Source: Spirochaetales bacterium
GTDB taxonomy: Bacteria > Spirochaetota > Spirochaetia > DSM-2461
Direction: 5' to 3'
Assembly (NCBI GenBank): GCA_016936555.1
Contig: JAFGXR010000079.1
Location: forward strand, 1 to 36,270
DNA: 36,270 bases
In this document: positions 24,500-31,557 of the stretch, piece by piece
Layout of the letters: each line of letters begins with the position of its first letter
Position numbering within the stretch: the stretch's first letter is position 1
Made by a program: the position numbers and the translations under genes
The notes under the pieces: model-generated
What the model saw: only the letters and a program-made list of their open reading frames with translations
The model's database searches: none
Told to the model about the DNA's origin: nothing

Positions 24500-25052
24500 T
24501 CAGCATTCTTCCGAAACCTTTGATGTGCTGACCGCCGGAGATCTGATTGAGATCCCATGTTCCGGCTTCAACTTCACCGGTGGTGCCATCGGGAGAAGCG
24601 GCATTGACAAAGGAGACGGAAGAACTGTCGATCTCCCGGATCAGCCCGCCGTGTACGATGTAATCATCTTCATCGGCAAAAAAGATGATATCCCCGGGCA
24701 GAACATCAATCGGCTCTAAAGACCGGACATTGAAGAGGTACATGGCAGCCATGGAAATATCCTTCACAAAGCCCGATCCATCGGTAAATATATAATCATC
24801 CCCGACTGCGGACTGATAGGACCAGACGATCAGACCGGAACAGTCAAAAGTTTCGGGACCATTGCCGCCCCACTCATAATCGGAACCGATTTTCGACTCG
24901 GCGAACCGGAGTGCCCGGTCTGCCGTTTCCGGGATAGCTTCCTCCTGAATGAGAGGAGATGAGAGAATACTGCAGGAACCGGCTGAAAAAATCAGCAGAA
25001 AAAGAGTAAAAATAGCAAGTCCGAAGAAACTTTTATTACCGGAACTGTCCAT
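24489..25052 (-). CDS. NlpC/P60 family lipoprotein
   Basis: Predicted cell-wall cysteine hydrolase, 187 residues. A hydrophobic N-terminal segment ends in a lipobox-like SAGSC (residues about 23-27). The catalytic domain shows ALRFAESKIGSDYEWGGNGP then FDCSGLIVWSY with the nucleophilic Cys. VLPGDIIFF precedes the HGGLI segment with the catalytic His, and a polar residue should follow in VSFVNAAS. The typical substrate is a D-Glu-diamino-acid bond in peptidoglycan. The start ATG has only a weak ribosome site. It is divergent from the ArsC-like gene with a 61-bp gap and convergent with the chalcone isomerase-like gene. Confidence 0.88.
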   Translation of the reverse strand: MDSSGNKSFFGLAIFTLFLLIFSAGSCSILSSPLIQEEAIPETADRALRFAESKIGSDYEWGGNGPETFDCSGLIVWSYQSAVGDDYIFTDGSGFVKDISMAAMYLFNVRSLEPIDVLPGDIIFFADEDDYIVHGGLIREIDSSSVSFVNAASPDGTTGEVEAGTWDLNQISGGQHIKGFGRMLISY

Positions 25053-25113
25053 ATGGTGTTTTCTTTATTACCTTTATATCAATTATATCCTTAATCAAGG
25101 GAGAAGACAGCAT

Positions 25114-25470
25114 ATGTCCGATTATGAACTCTATCAATACCCCTCCTGTTCCACCTGCCGGAAAGCAGTGAAATGGCTGGATCAGAATGATTTCAAATAC
25201 AAGTCCCGCCATATCGTGGAGGAAACTCCCGATGCCCGCCTGATCAAGGCCCTTATCGAAAAAAGCGGTCTGCCTTTCAGGAAATTTTTCAACACCTCGG
25301 GAATGCGCTACCGCGAGCTGGGTCTGAAGGACAAGCTGGAGGGCATGAAAATCGATGAAGCGGCCGCGCTGCTCGCATCGGACGGCATGCTCATTAAAAG
25401 ACCCATTATAATCAAGGAAGACAAAGTCCTTGTAGGTTTCAAAGAAGCCGATTGGAAGGAGATATTATGA
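25114..25470 (+). CDS. ArsC/Spx-family thioredoxin-fold protein
   Basis: A 118-residue protein of the ArsC/Spx/YffB family. The N-terminal YQYPSCSTCRKAVKWLDQND has a CxxC in the active loop, as in Spx-like and YffB-like members. The downstream segments FFNTSGMRYRELGLKDKL and LLASDGMLIKRPIIIKEDKVLVGF carry the conserved Arg-Pro turn. ATG 25114 is chosen because AAGGGAG precedes it and the family begins here. The stop overlaps the next ATG (ATGA), coupling it to an Old Yellow Enzyme. Whether it is an arsenate reductase, a glutathione-dependent reductase or a redox regulator cannot be told from sequence. Confidence 0.88.
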   Translation: MSDYELYQYPSCSTCRKAVKWLDQNDFKYKSRHIVEETPDARLIKALIEKSGLPFRKFFNTSGMRYRELGLKDKLEGMKIDEAAALLASDGMLIKRPIIIKEDKVLVGFKEADWKEIL

Positions 25471-26501
25471 GCCGACTGCTTTCCCCCTACAGCCTGAAAA
25501 ATATGGTATTGAGAAATCGCATCGTCATGCCCCCCATGTGCATGTACAGCGCCGGCCGGGACGGCGTCGCCACAGAATGGCACCGGTTCCACTACAGAAC
25601 CAGAGCTCAGGGCGGGGCTGGACTGATGATTCAGGAAGCTACGGCCGTTCAGCCCGAAGGAAGAATATCCGACAGAGATCTGGGCATCTGGAGCGACGAT
25701 CATATCCCTGCCCTCCGGGCTATCGTGGAGGGCATAAAAGGCGAAGGCGCCGTTCCGGCGATCCAGCTGGCCCATGCCGGCCGTAAATGCACGGTCCTCA
25801 CAGAAGATATCATCGCCCCCTCAGCAATCTGCTTCGATGAATCGGACAGGAATTACAAAACTCCGAGAGAGATGGAGAGAACCGACATCGAGAGAGTCAT
25901 AGGATCATTCCTCGAGGCGGCACGCCGGGCTTCGGAAGCGGGATATGAGGTTCTGGAAATTCACGGAGCTCACGGATATCTCCTGAGCGAATTCCTCTCT
26001 CCCCTGACAAACAGAAGAACCGATGATTTCGGCGGAACTCCCGTAAAAAGAGCCGAATTACTCCGGCGGGTTATCAGAGCGGTCCGGACCGTATGGGACA
26101 GGGAAAAGATCCTGATGGTTCGGGTCTCGGGAGAAGACTGGAAGGACGGAGGGAACCGTGCGGAAGATCTGGCGGACCTGATCAACTTCATCAAGGAGGA
26201 AGGGGTCGATATCGTTCACGTGAGCACAGGCGGTGTTGTTCCCGATGCGGTTATTCCTGCCGGACCGGCCTTTCAGATTCCGGCCGCCTCGACAATCAGA
26301 AAACTGACGGGACTTCCGGTTATCGGCGGCGGGCTGATCACCGATCACGACAGGGCCGAACAGGTTCTGACCGACGGTGATGCCGATCTTGTTTTCTTCG
26401 GACGGGAACTGCTCAGGAACCCCTATTTCCCGCTTCTGAGTGCCAGAGAAAAAGGGATAAAAAGCGACTACATCCCGGTTCAATACGAAAGAGCCCTTTA
26501 G
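25467..26501 (+). CDS. Old Yellow Enzyme family NADH:flavin oxidoreductase (YqjM-like)
   Basis: FMN-dependent ene-reductase, 344 residues. The N-terminal NRIVMPPMCMYSA with Cys and Tyr is the YqjM-class flavin-modulating signature. Further marks are QEATAVQPEGRIS, IQLAHAGRK with the conserved His, YEVLEIHGAHGYLLSEFLSP, NRRTDDFGG and the C-terminal FFGRELLRNPYFPL phosphate-binding end. ATG 25467 with AAGGAG upstream is the start; four bases overlap the ArsC-like stop. The two-gene unit looks like an electrophile or disulfide stress module. The physiological substrate, likely an activated alkene or quinone, is unknown. Confidence 0.94.
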   Translation: MSRLLSPYSLKNMVLRNRIVMPPMCMYSAGRDGVATEWHRFHYRTRAQGGAGLMIQEATAVQPEGRISDRDLGIWSDDHIPALRAIVEGIKGEGAVPAIQLAHAGRKCTVLTEDIIAPSAICFDESDRNYKTPREMERTDIERVIGSFLEAARRASEAGYEVLEIHGAHGYLLSEFLSPLTNRRTDDFGGTPVKRAELLRRVIRAVRTVWDREKILMVRVSGEDWKDGGNRAEDLADLINFIKEEGVDIVHVSTGGVVPDAVIPAGPAFQIPAASTIRKLTGLPVIGGGLITDHDRAEQVLTDGDADLVFFGRELLRNPYFPLLSAREKGIKSDYIPVQYERAL

Positions 26502-26567
26502 CCATTTTCCATCTTTACACAATTCATTTTCTCGGATATATCATCCCTTATCGGAGAGAGACAAGAA

Positions 26568-27533
26568 TTGAAAGAAAAGATTTCCCTGCCAGGCGATTTG
26601 ATTATCAGACAGGAGACATGGAGCGATTCCCCCTGCTCCCGCTGCTCGGGGAGTCCCTGCTGCAGCAATCTGCCGCTGGCGCCCCTGAGACTCAGCAGCC
26701 GGAAGGATTTCGTCGATCTCCTGCTGCTCTCTACCTACGGCGATATTTTTCCCGGACTGAAACCTTCGGGAGAGTGGACGGTTTATCTGAAACGGGCCTG
26801 CGGTTTTCTCCAGTCCGATGAAGGGAAATGCGCCATCCATGGCGGTCAGGATCAGAGCATGATCTGCAAATCCTACGATTCCCACAACTGCTGGTATATC
26901 GATGCGTTCAATCCGCATCGCTACACCACGATGATCCCCTTCAGCACCTCGATGCTCATTCAGCTGGAGAAGGATTACCAGCTGATAAAGCACCGCTTCG
27001 ACAGAGAGCCCGACTGGGATGAGCTGTGCCGCGACGCTTTCGAATACAGGCGCCATACCATAGAACTCCCTTCGGAGCCCTTTTCTCCCCTGGCCGAATC
27101 CAGGCTTCCCTTTAAGAAAAGCCGCGGCGACGAGTACCTCTTTTTTCAGCCCTATGAAAAGCCGTCGGATATCAAACATTTCGAACTGATGTCCTTCCGC
27201 CTCGGATTTCCGGGAGTCTATCTGGCCGTTTCCGATACGAGCTGGGCCTATCTGGTCAAGGCAAAACAGAATACCGCCTATCTGAACCTGGTCAGAGATG
27301 AATACTTCCCGGGGCTGGCCCATAAGGACAGCTCTTTCAGCTTCGATTCCTACAGGGAAACCTACACCCCCCATTCGGGAATCGGCGACCAGTGGGTCAT
27401 CCTCCGGAAAAAAGATCTCCCGCTTCTCAAGAGCCTGACAGAGTTCGGGCCTTCCGGACAGTTACGCAGACTCCCCGCTGTATCGGCTCTTGTCAAAGCG
27501 CTGGAGACAGGAAGACCGGACCGGGCGGCCTGA
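26568..27533 (+). CDS. YkgJ-like cysteine-cluster protein
   Basis: A 321-residue soluble protein. The N-terminal part has a CxxC-xxxx-CC cluster (SPCSRCSGSPCCSNLPL, about 22-38), then ACGFLQSDEGKCAIHGG and MICKSYDSHNC. Together these give the Cys spacing of the CxxCxxCC (YkgJ-type) Zn/Fe-chelating family. The long C-terminal region (about 130-321) has no family I know, but includes LGFPGVYLAVSDTSWAYLVK and a final helix. The start is TTG 26568 with GGAGAG 7-9 nt upstream, as the next Met is past the clusters. It stands between the OYE gene and the ferredoxin operon and probably has its own transcript. Function unknown. Confidence 0.75.
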   Translation: MKEKISLPGDLIIRQETWSDSPCSRCSGSPCCSNLPLAPLRLSSRKDFVDLLLLSTYGDIFPGLKPSGEWTVYLKRACGFLQSDEGKCAIHGGQDQSMICKSYDSHNCWYIDAFNPHRYTTMIPFSTSMLIQLEKDYQLIKHRFDREPDWDELCRDAFEYRRHTIELPSEPFSPLAESRLPFKKSRGDEYLFFQPYEKPSDIKHFELMSFRLGFPGVYLAVSDTSWAYLVKAKQNTAYLNLVRDEYFPGLAHKDSSFSFDSYRETYTPHSGIGDQWVILRKKDLPLLKSLTEFGPSGQLRRLPAVSALVKALETGRPDRAA

Positions 27534-27547
27534 TCAGAAAACAGAGC

Positions 27548-27576
27548 TTGACCATATAGCAAACCTTATATATATT
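27548..27576 (+). promoter_or_regulatory. Sigma70 promoter of the ferredoxin-transporter operon
   Basis: TTGACC (27548-27553), exactly 17 nt, then TATATT (27571-27576). The predicted start near 27583 is just upstream of the palindromic site at 27586, which would place a repressor over the start site. Confidence 0.6.
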
Positions 27577-27585
27577 AGGCTTATC

Positions 27586-27601
27586 TAATTTGCATATGCA
27601 C
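27586..27601. promoter_or_regulatory. Palindromic operator candidate, copy 1
   Basis: TAATTTGCATATGCAC with the perfect 10-bp palindrome TGCATATGCA at 27591-27600. The same 16 bp occur at 31422-31437 before the flavoprotein gene. ArsR-type repressors often use ATAT/GCATATGC-like palindromes, but no regulator gene is in the window. Confidence 0.6.
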
Positions 27602-27620
27602 ATATAAGGAGAATATATTC

Positions 27621-27905
27621 ATGCCCTGGATAAATGAAGATCAATGCCGCGGATGCGGCGCCTGCGTCAGGGTCTGCCCTGTAAATGCCATTTCCATGAA
27701 CAGCAGCAGAATCGCTGTCATAGACCAGTCAAAATGCACAAAATGCGGAAACTGTCTTTCTCTCTGTCCGATGGATTGCATCCGCCCGAACTCGGAGAAC
27801 AGCGATCTGAAAGGTCAGGGCGGCGGTGCGGCTATGAGATCCGGTAGCGGATCGGGAGCCGGCAGAAGAGGTCCGGGTTCCGGTTTGGGACGGGGACGGA
27901 GATAA
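27621..27905 (+). CDS. 2[4Fe-4S] ferredoxin with Gly/Ser/Arg-rich tail
   Basis: A 94-residue electron carrier. Two classical clusters are CRGCGACVRVCPVNAI and CTKCGNCLSLCPMDCI within the first 58 residues. The extra C-terminal tail (about 63-94) is made of Gly, Ser and Arg (GQGGGAAMRSGSGSGAGRR and on), unusual for a ferredoxin and probably disordered. AGGAG precedes the ATG by about 8 nt. The TDT transporter gene starts 3 nt after the stop, so both are expressed from the promoter at 27548 and the palindromic operator. An electron-transfer role is sure; the partner is not. Confidence 0.92.
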   Translation: MPWINEDQCRGCGACVRVCPVNAISMNSSRIAVIDQSKCTKCGNCLSLCPMDCIRPNSENSDLKGQGGGAAMRSGSGSGAGRRGPGSGLGRGRR

Positions 27906-27908
27906 ACA

Positions 27909-28994
27909 ATGAAAGAAAATAAAACAAAAGGATTTTCCCTTGAAGCCTTTGTCCCTTCCTGGCCCTCATCCGTTATGGGAACAGGTATTATACCGGTAGC
28001 GCTCTATCTCGGGCAGAAGACTGTGCCTTTTTTCTACAGCCTTTCCATTTTTTTCACAGCCCTGACGTTCCTTTTGCTGACCATAGTTTTCGGATTGTGG
28101 ATAGCACGGCTTTTCAAACACCCGAAGCAGTTTTATCTGGAGCTCCATCATCCCGTTGCCGGATCTTTTCTGCCGACCATGCCTATAGCTTTCATGATTG
28201 CCGCAATCGATCTCCTGCTGACCGGTCCCGGTTTCATGGAATCTTCCAGGGCGGTTTTCATTGTCTGGATCATGTTTCTCGGCGGGACAGCGGGCATATA
28301 CCTGTTCAGCTGGCTGATAATGCCTGTTCTGTTTCAGAGCGACAAGGTCAAAGCGGGCCATGGAACATTCGGCTGGTATATCCCGCCCGTATCCCATCTG
28401 ATCGTTCCCGTACTCGGTCTGGAATTAATTCATATGGGAGGAGAACAGGTCCCGGTCATGTTCATATTCTTCATTTCACTGATCAGTCTGGGAATCGGTC
28501 TTTTCCTCTTTATCTTTGTGGGAGCCAATGTCTTTCACAGATATCTCTATCATTCGACGCCGGTGGGAAAAATGGCCCCCACGCTGTTTATCGGACAGGC
28601 TCCGACAGCCGTTCTGGTTATAATTCTCGTTAAGCTGAACAGCGCTCTCCATCATATCGGGTTGATCGAGACGGAAAACTTCAGCGCCACGGCTCAGATC
28701 CTCGGAATCATCCTCTGGGGCTTCACTCTCTGGTGGATGGTACTGTCCATTGCGAAAACAGTATTTGCGCTGATGAGAAAGACAATGGGTTTCACATTGT
28801 CCTGGTGGGCTTTCACCTTTCCCATCGGAGCTGTTGCCGTATCGACGGGCTCACTGAACACACTGTTTCATATGGGGACTTTAAATTACATTCAGATAGG
28901 AATGAGCTCTTTTCTGCTGCTCGTCTGGCTTGCGGTTTCTGTCTTTACGGTACGGGGAATCTCAAACGGTTCCATTTTTGCGGAAGAGGATTAA
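27909..28994 (+). CDS. TDT-family transporter (TehA/SLAC1-like)
   Basis: Integral membrane protein of 361 residues with about ten hydrophobic helices, the TDT/SLAC1 architecture. FVPSWPSSVMGTGIIPVALY at the N-terminus is the family's first helix. Repeats of helix pairs with conserved aromatic residues follow (FGWYIPPVSHLIVPVLGLEL, TLFIGQAPTAVLVIIL, LSWWAFTFPIGAVAVSTG). Known members export sulfite (SSU1), transport C4-dicarboxylates or conduct anions; TehA is linked to tellurite resistance. It is coupled to ferredoxin by a 3-nt gap. Sharing an operator with a CoA-disulfide-reductase-like gene makes an anionic sulfur compound an attractive substrate, which is inference. Confidence 0.88.
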   Translation: MKENKTKGFSLEAFVPSWPSSVMGTGIIPVALYLGQKTVPFFYSLSIFFTALTFLLLTIVFGLWIARLFKHPKQFYLELHHPVAGSFLPTMPIAFMIAAIDLLLTGPGFMESSRAVFIVWIMFLGGTAGIYLFSWLIMPVLFQSDKVKAGHGTFGWYIPPVSHLIVPVLGLELIHMGGEQVPVMFIFFISLISLGIGLFLFIFVGANVFHRYLYHSTPVGKMAPTLFIGQAPTAVLVIILVKLNSALHHIGLIETENFSATAQILGIILWGFTLWWMVLSIAKTVFALMRKTMGFTLSWWAFTFPIGAVAVSTGSLNTLFHMGTLNYIQIGMSSFLLLVWLAVSVFTVRGISNGSIFAEED

Positions 28995-29052
28995 ATCCGC
29001 CGGCCGGTTGCATAAGCTATCCTTCCGAGGCCCGGCTTTTGCAACAGCCTTT

Positions 29053-29991
29053 TTATGTCTTTTTCAATCGGTAGAAAACCCCGCGGTCTTCCCGGACAGC
29101 TTCTATCTTCCCTTCACCTTCCAGAACATCGAGATACTTATTCAGTTCGTTTAAATGAAGCCCGAGGATCTTTTTGAGGTCACCGGAAGTGCAGGGACGG
29201 CGGGAAATCGTTTCCAGAATCGTCTTTCCCGCTTCAGAGCTATAGGAACTGACTTTTTTTCTCTCCGTCGCTTTGGCGATGATCTCGACATTATCCAGAT
29301 TCCAGATCCGCCTGACCCTTTCCAGCTCCTCTGAAGTTGCCTTCCTGAGCCCGGGAACTGCGCCGGGCCTGTCCAGGCTATTGAGCTGAACCCGGTCTGG
29401 TTCTATTGCTGCAATGGCATCCCTCAAAGCCAGGAGTTCGCTCTCTCCGTCGTTGTACCCGGGCAGAATAAAGACCTCCAGGCGGATTTCTCCTCTGTAT
29501 TCCTTTCTGAACTGAATCAGATTATCGATGCAGTCGAGTATATCGAGCCCCTCGGCGGGACGGTTGATCTTTTGAAAGACAGACCGGGTGGCGGCGTCGA
29601 GAGAAGGAAGAACAACATCGCACAAGGCAAGAGCGTCCCGGACCGTTTTATCGGATAGCAGAGTGCCGTTTGTCAACATGGCGACAGGTATCTCCGGGCG
29701 CAACTTTCGAATAAACCGGATGATGTCCGGAAGCCCTGTATTGAGAGTCGGCTCGCCTGATCCGGAAAAAGTTATATATTCGGGATCGGGATTCTCCCGG
29801 AACCACCGTTCCAGTTCCGACTTGATTTCCCCGACGGGAAAATACTCCCGCCGCTCCATCGTCAGATCGGTGGTCCTGCCGACCTCGCAGTAGACACAGT
29901 CGAGAGAACAGAATTTCGGAGGGACAAGGTCGACGCCGAGAGAGACGCCGAGCCGTCTCGAAGGAACCGGTCCGAACAGATATTTATACAT
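29053..29991 (-). CDS. Radical SAM protein with C-terminal winged-helix-like domain
   Basis: A 312-residue radical SAM enzyme of the COG0731 type. The cluster motif CSLDCVYCEVG (CxxxCxxC) lies at about 28-38. YITFSGSGEPTLNTGLPDII is the SAM-binding GGE-like strand, and MLTNGTLLSD and VLPSLDAATRSVFQKINRP are typical barrel strands. The C-terminal 70 residues (ILETISRRPCTSGDLKKILG on) form a wHTH-like domain, so it may contact nucleic acid. The family start FGPVPSRRLGVSLGVDLVP is intact. It lies 59 nt after the CoA-disulfide-reductase-like gene on the same strand, but a terminator-like hairpin separates them. The substrate is unknown. Confidence 0.88.
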   Translation of the reverse strand: MYKYLFGPVPSRRLGVSLGVDLVPPKFCSLDCVYCEVGRTTDLTMERREYFPVGEIKSELERWFRENPDPEYITFSGSGEPTLNTGLPDIIRFIRKLRPEIPVAMLTNGTLLSDKTVRDALALCDVVLPSLDAATRSVFQKINRPAEGLDILDCIDNLIQFRKEYRGEIRLEVFILPGYNDGESELLALRDAIAAIEPDRVQLNSLDRPGAVPGLRKATSEELERVRRIWNLDNVEIIAKATERKKVSSYSSEAGKTILETISRRPCTSGDLKKILGLHLNELNKYLDVLEGEGKIEAVREDRGVFYRLKKT

Positions 29992-30010
29992 GCTCTACCT
30001 TCTTTTATAA

Positions 30011-30041
30011 AACAGAAAAGGGGAGATTATGACTCCCCCTT
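30011..30041 (-). terminator. Intrinsic terminator after the flavoprotein gene
   Basis: On the minus strand the stem GGGGAG...CTCCCC (plus 30033-30038 and 30020-30025, 7-nt loop) is followed by TTTTCTGTTTT. It separates the flavoprotein from the radical SAM gene. Confidence 0.6.
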
Positions 30042-30050
30042 CCAACGCTA

Positions 30051-31367
30051 TCAAACAAGTTTTTTTCTGATATCTTCCGCGGCGAGCACGACCACATTGG
30101 CTGCGGGATAGAAGGACTGATGAGGCTGCGAAGCATAGCTCAATTCCGAGAGATCCTCGACAGTCGATTCTTTCTGGATTGCATAAGTCAACAGATCGAT
30201 GCGGCCTACAACAGGTTCCCGGCTGACGATCTGAGCCCCGAGGACCCTATGGGTCTTCCGGTCCGCGACCAGCTTCATCTGTTTGTTCTTGGCTCCGGGA
30301 ATGATGGGGAACTTGGTCGTTACGGCACTGTAACCCGTTACGACATCGTATCCGGCTCTAAGGGCGGCTTTTTCGCTGAGCCCCGTACCTCCGACGAAAT
30401 AGGTTCCGACCTTTGTCGCTGCTCCATTATAAAATCCGGGATACCGTCTCTCCTGACCATTGAGATTAAATCCCAGAACTTTGGCCATGGGTACGGCATT
30501 GGTCGCCAGCTTACCCGGTGTCACTTCGCCGGTTATACCGCTTGTAAACTGAGTACAGTCCCCTACGGCGTAAACATTTTCCAGATTGGTTTCCATTTTA
30601 TCATTGACGATGATACCGCCCCTGTCCATTTTCAAGGCGGAATTCTTAAAGAGGCTGACTTCGGCAACGGCTCCGACTGCGAAAACGACAAGAGTCGCCG
30701 GCAGCATCTCTCCGTTATCGAGAACAACGCCTTCCGCATGGTCCGTCCCTTTGACTTCCGTAACTTTAACACCCAGATGGACATTGACACCCTGTTCTTC
30801 CAGCTCTTTGTAAAGCAGATCCTGCATATCCTTATCGACCAGATTGGGAAGAACCGATTCCTCCAGATCGACAAGCTCAACTTCCACGCCTCTGTGGTTC
30901 AGAGCCTGGGCCAGTTCGATGCCGATTGCGCCGGCCCCGACGACGACCGCCCGGTCGAGACCGTCATTGACGATGTGATTGACAAGAGCCAGGTCCTTTT
31001 CCGTTTTGAAACCCATTACGCCTTTGAGGCTGCTTCCGGGAACAGGGGGAATAAAGGGAACCGCTCCGGTAGCGATGATGAGTTTTTCATATCCGTATTC
31101 TTCACCGGATTCCATGTTGAGGATTTTTTTGTCCAGATCGACAGCCGCGACTGTGTCTCTGATAAGGGCCGCGCCGGACCCGGTAACCAGATTATCGCTT
31201 TTCAGCGTATCGCCGTGAGTAATAATTCCCTCGATGGCGTAGGGAAGAGCGCAGTAGATCATACTGGCTTTCTCCGGTCTTATGATAGCGACTCTCTTTC
31301 CGAGCATTTTAGCCAGAGTGATTCCGGCAGGGCCTCCCCCGATAACTATAATTTCGTGTTTTATCAT
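30051..31367 (-). CDS. CoA-disulfide reductase / NADH oxidase-like flavoprotein
   Basis: FAD-dependent pyridine nucleotide-disulfide oxidoreductase, 438 residues. The FAD motif is IIVIGGGPAGITLAK. The redox Cys is C39 in MIYCALPYAIEG, the single-cysteine arrangement of CoA-disulfide reductases, NADH oxidases and NADH peroxidases. NAD binding is AVVVGAGAIGIELAQAL, the second FAD motif is NVYAVGDCTQF, and the dimerisation end has LSYASQPHQSFYPAANV. There is no extra rhodanese domain. GGAAGGAG precedes the ATG. The promoter region carries the 16-bp palindromic motif shared with the ferredoxin operon. Reduction of CoA disulfide, persulfide, peroxide or oxygen are the possible activities. Confidence 0.92.
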   Translation of the reverse strand: MIKHEIIVIGGGPAGITLAKMLGKRVAIIRPEKASMIYCALPYAIEGIITHGDTLKSDNLVTGSGAALIRDTVAAVDLDKKILNMESGEEYGYEKLIIATGAVPFIPPVPGSSLKGVMGFKTEKDLALVNHIVNDGLDRAVVVGAGAIGIELAQALNHRGVEVELVDLEESVLPNLVDKDMQDLLYKELEEQGVNVHLGVKVTEVKGTDHAEGVVLDNGEMLPATLVVFAVGAVAEVSLFKNSALKMDRGGIIVNDKMETNLENVYAVGDCTQFTSGITGEVTPGKLATNAVPMAKVLGFNLNGQERRYPGFYNGAATKVGTYFVGGTGLSEKAALRAGYDVVTGYSAVTTKFPIIPGAKNKQMKLVADRKTHRVLGAQIVSREPVVGRIDLLTYAIQKESTVEDLSELSYASQPHQSFYPAANVVVLAAEDIRKKLV

Positions 31368-31421
31368 GATTTAACTCCTTCCAATAAAAAAGCACTCATG
31401 AATCAGTCTCACAAACCTTCT

Positions 31422-31437
31422 TAATTTGCATATGCAC
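31422..31437. promoter_or_regulatory. Palindromic operator candidate, copy 2
   Basis: TAATTTGCATATGCAC, identical over 16 bp to 27586-27601, with TGCATATGCA at 31427-31436. For the leftward flavoprotein gene it lies just downstream of a TAATAT -10 candidate (plus 31442-31447), the same placement relative to the start as in copy 1. It is also 121 bp upstream of the divergent gene at 31558. Confidence 0.6.
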
Positions 31438-31557
31438 GCTTATATTAGTTGAGACTATACACCTTAGCTGCAAATAAAGCAATAGATAAAGAATGATTTA
31501 TCCAATTGTAAAATTCGCCGGAACGTGAAATGATTACGCAAACATAAGGAAAAACCG

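Noticed and set aside
26541-27374. 277-codon minus-strand frame opposite the Cys-cluster protein
   Set aside because: The plus-strand protein has ordered Cys clusters and a ribosome site; the reverse frame has neither.
30120-31424. 434-codon plus-strand frame opposite the flavoprotein
   Set aside because: Mirror frame of a well-defined FAD/NAD oxidoreductase; it would also cross that gene's promoter and operator.
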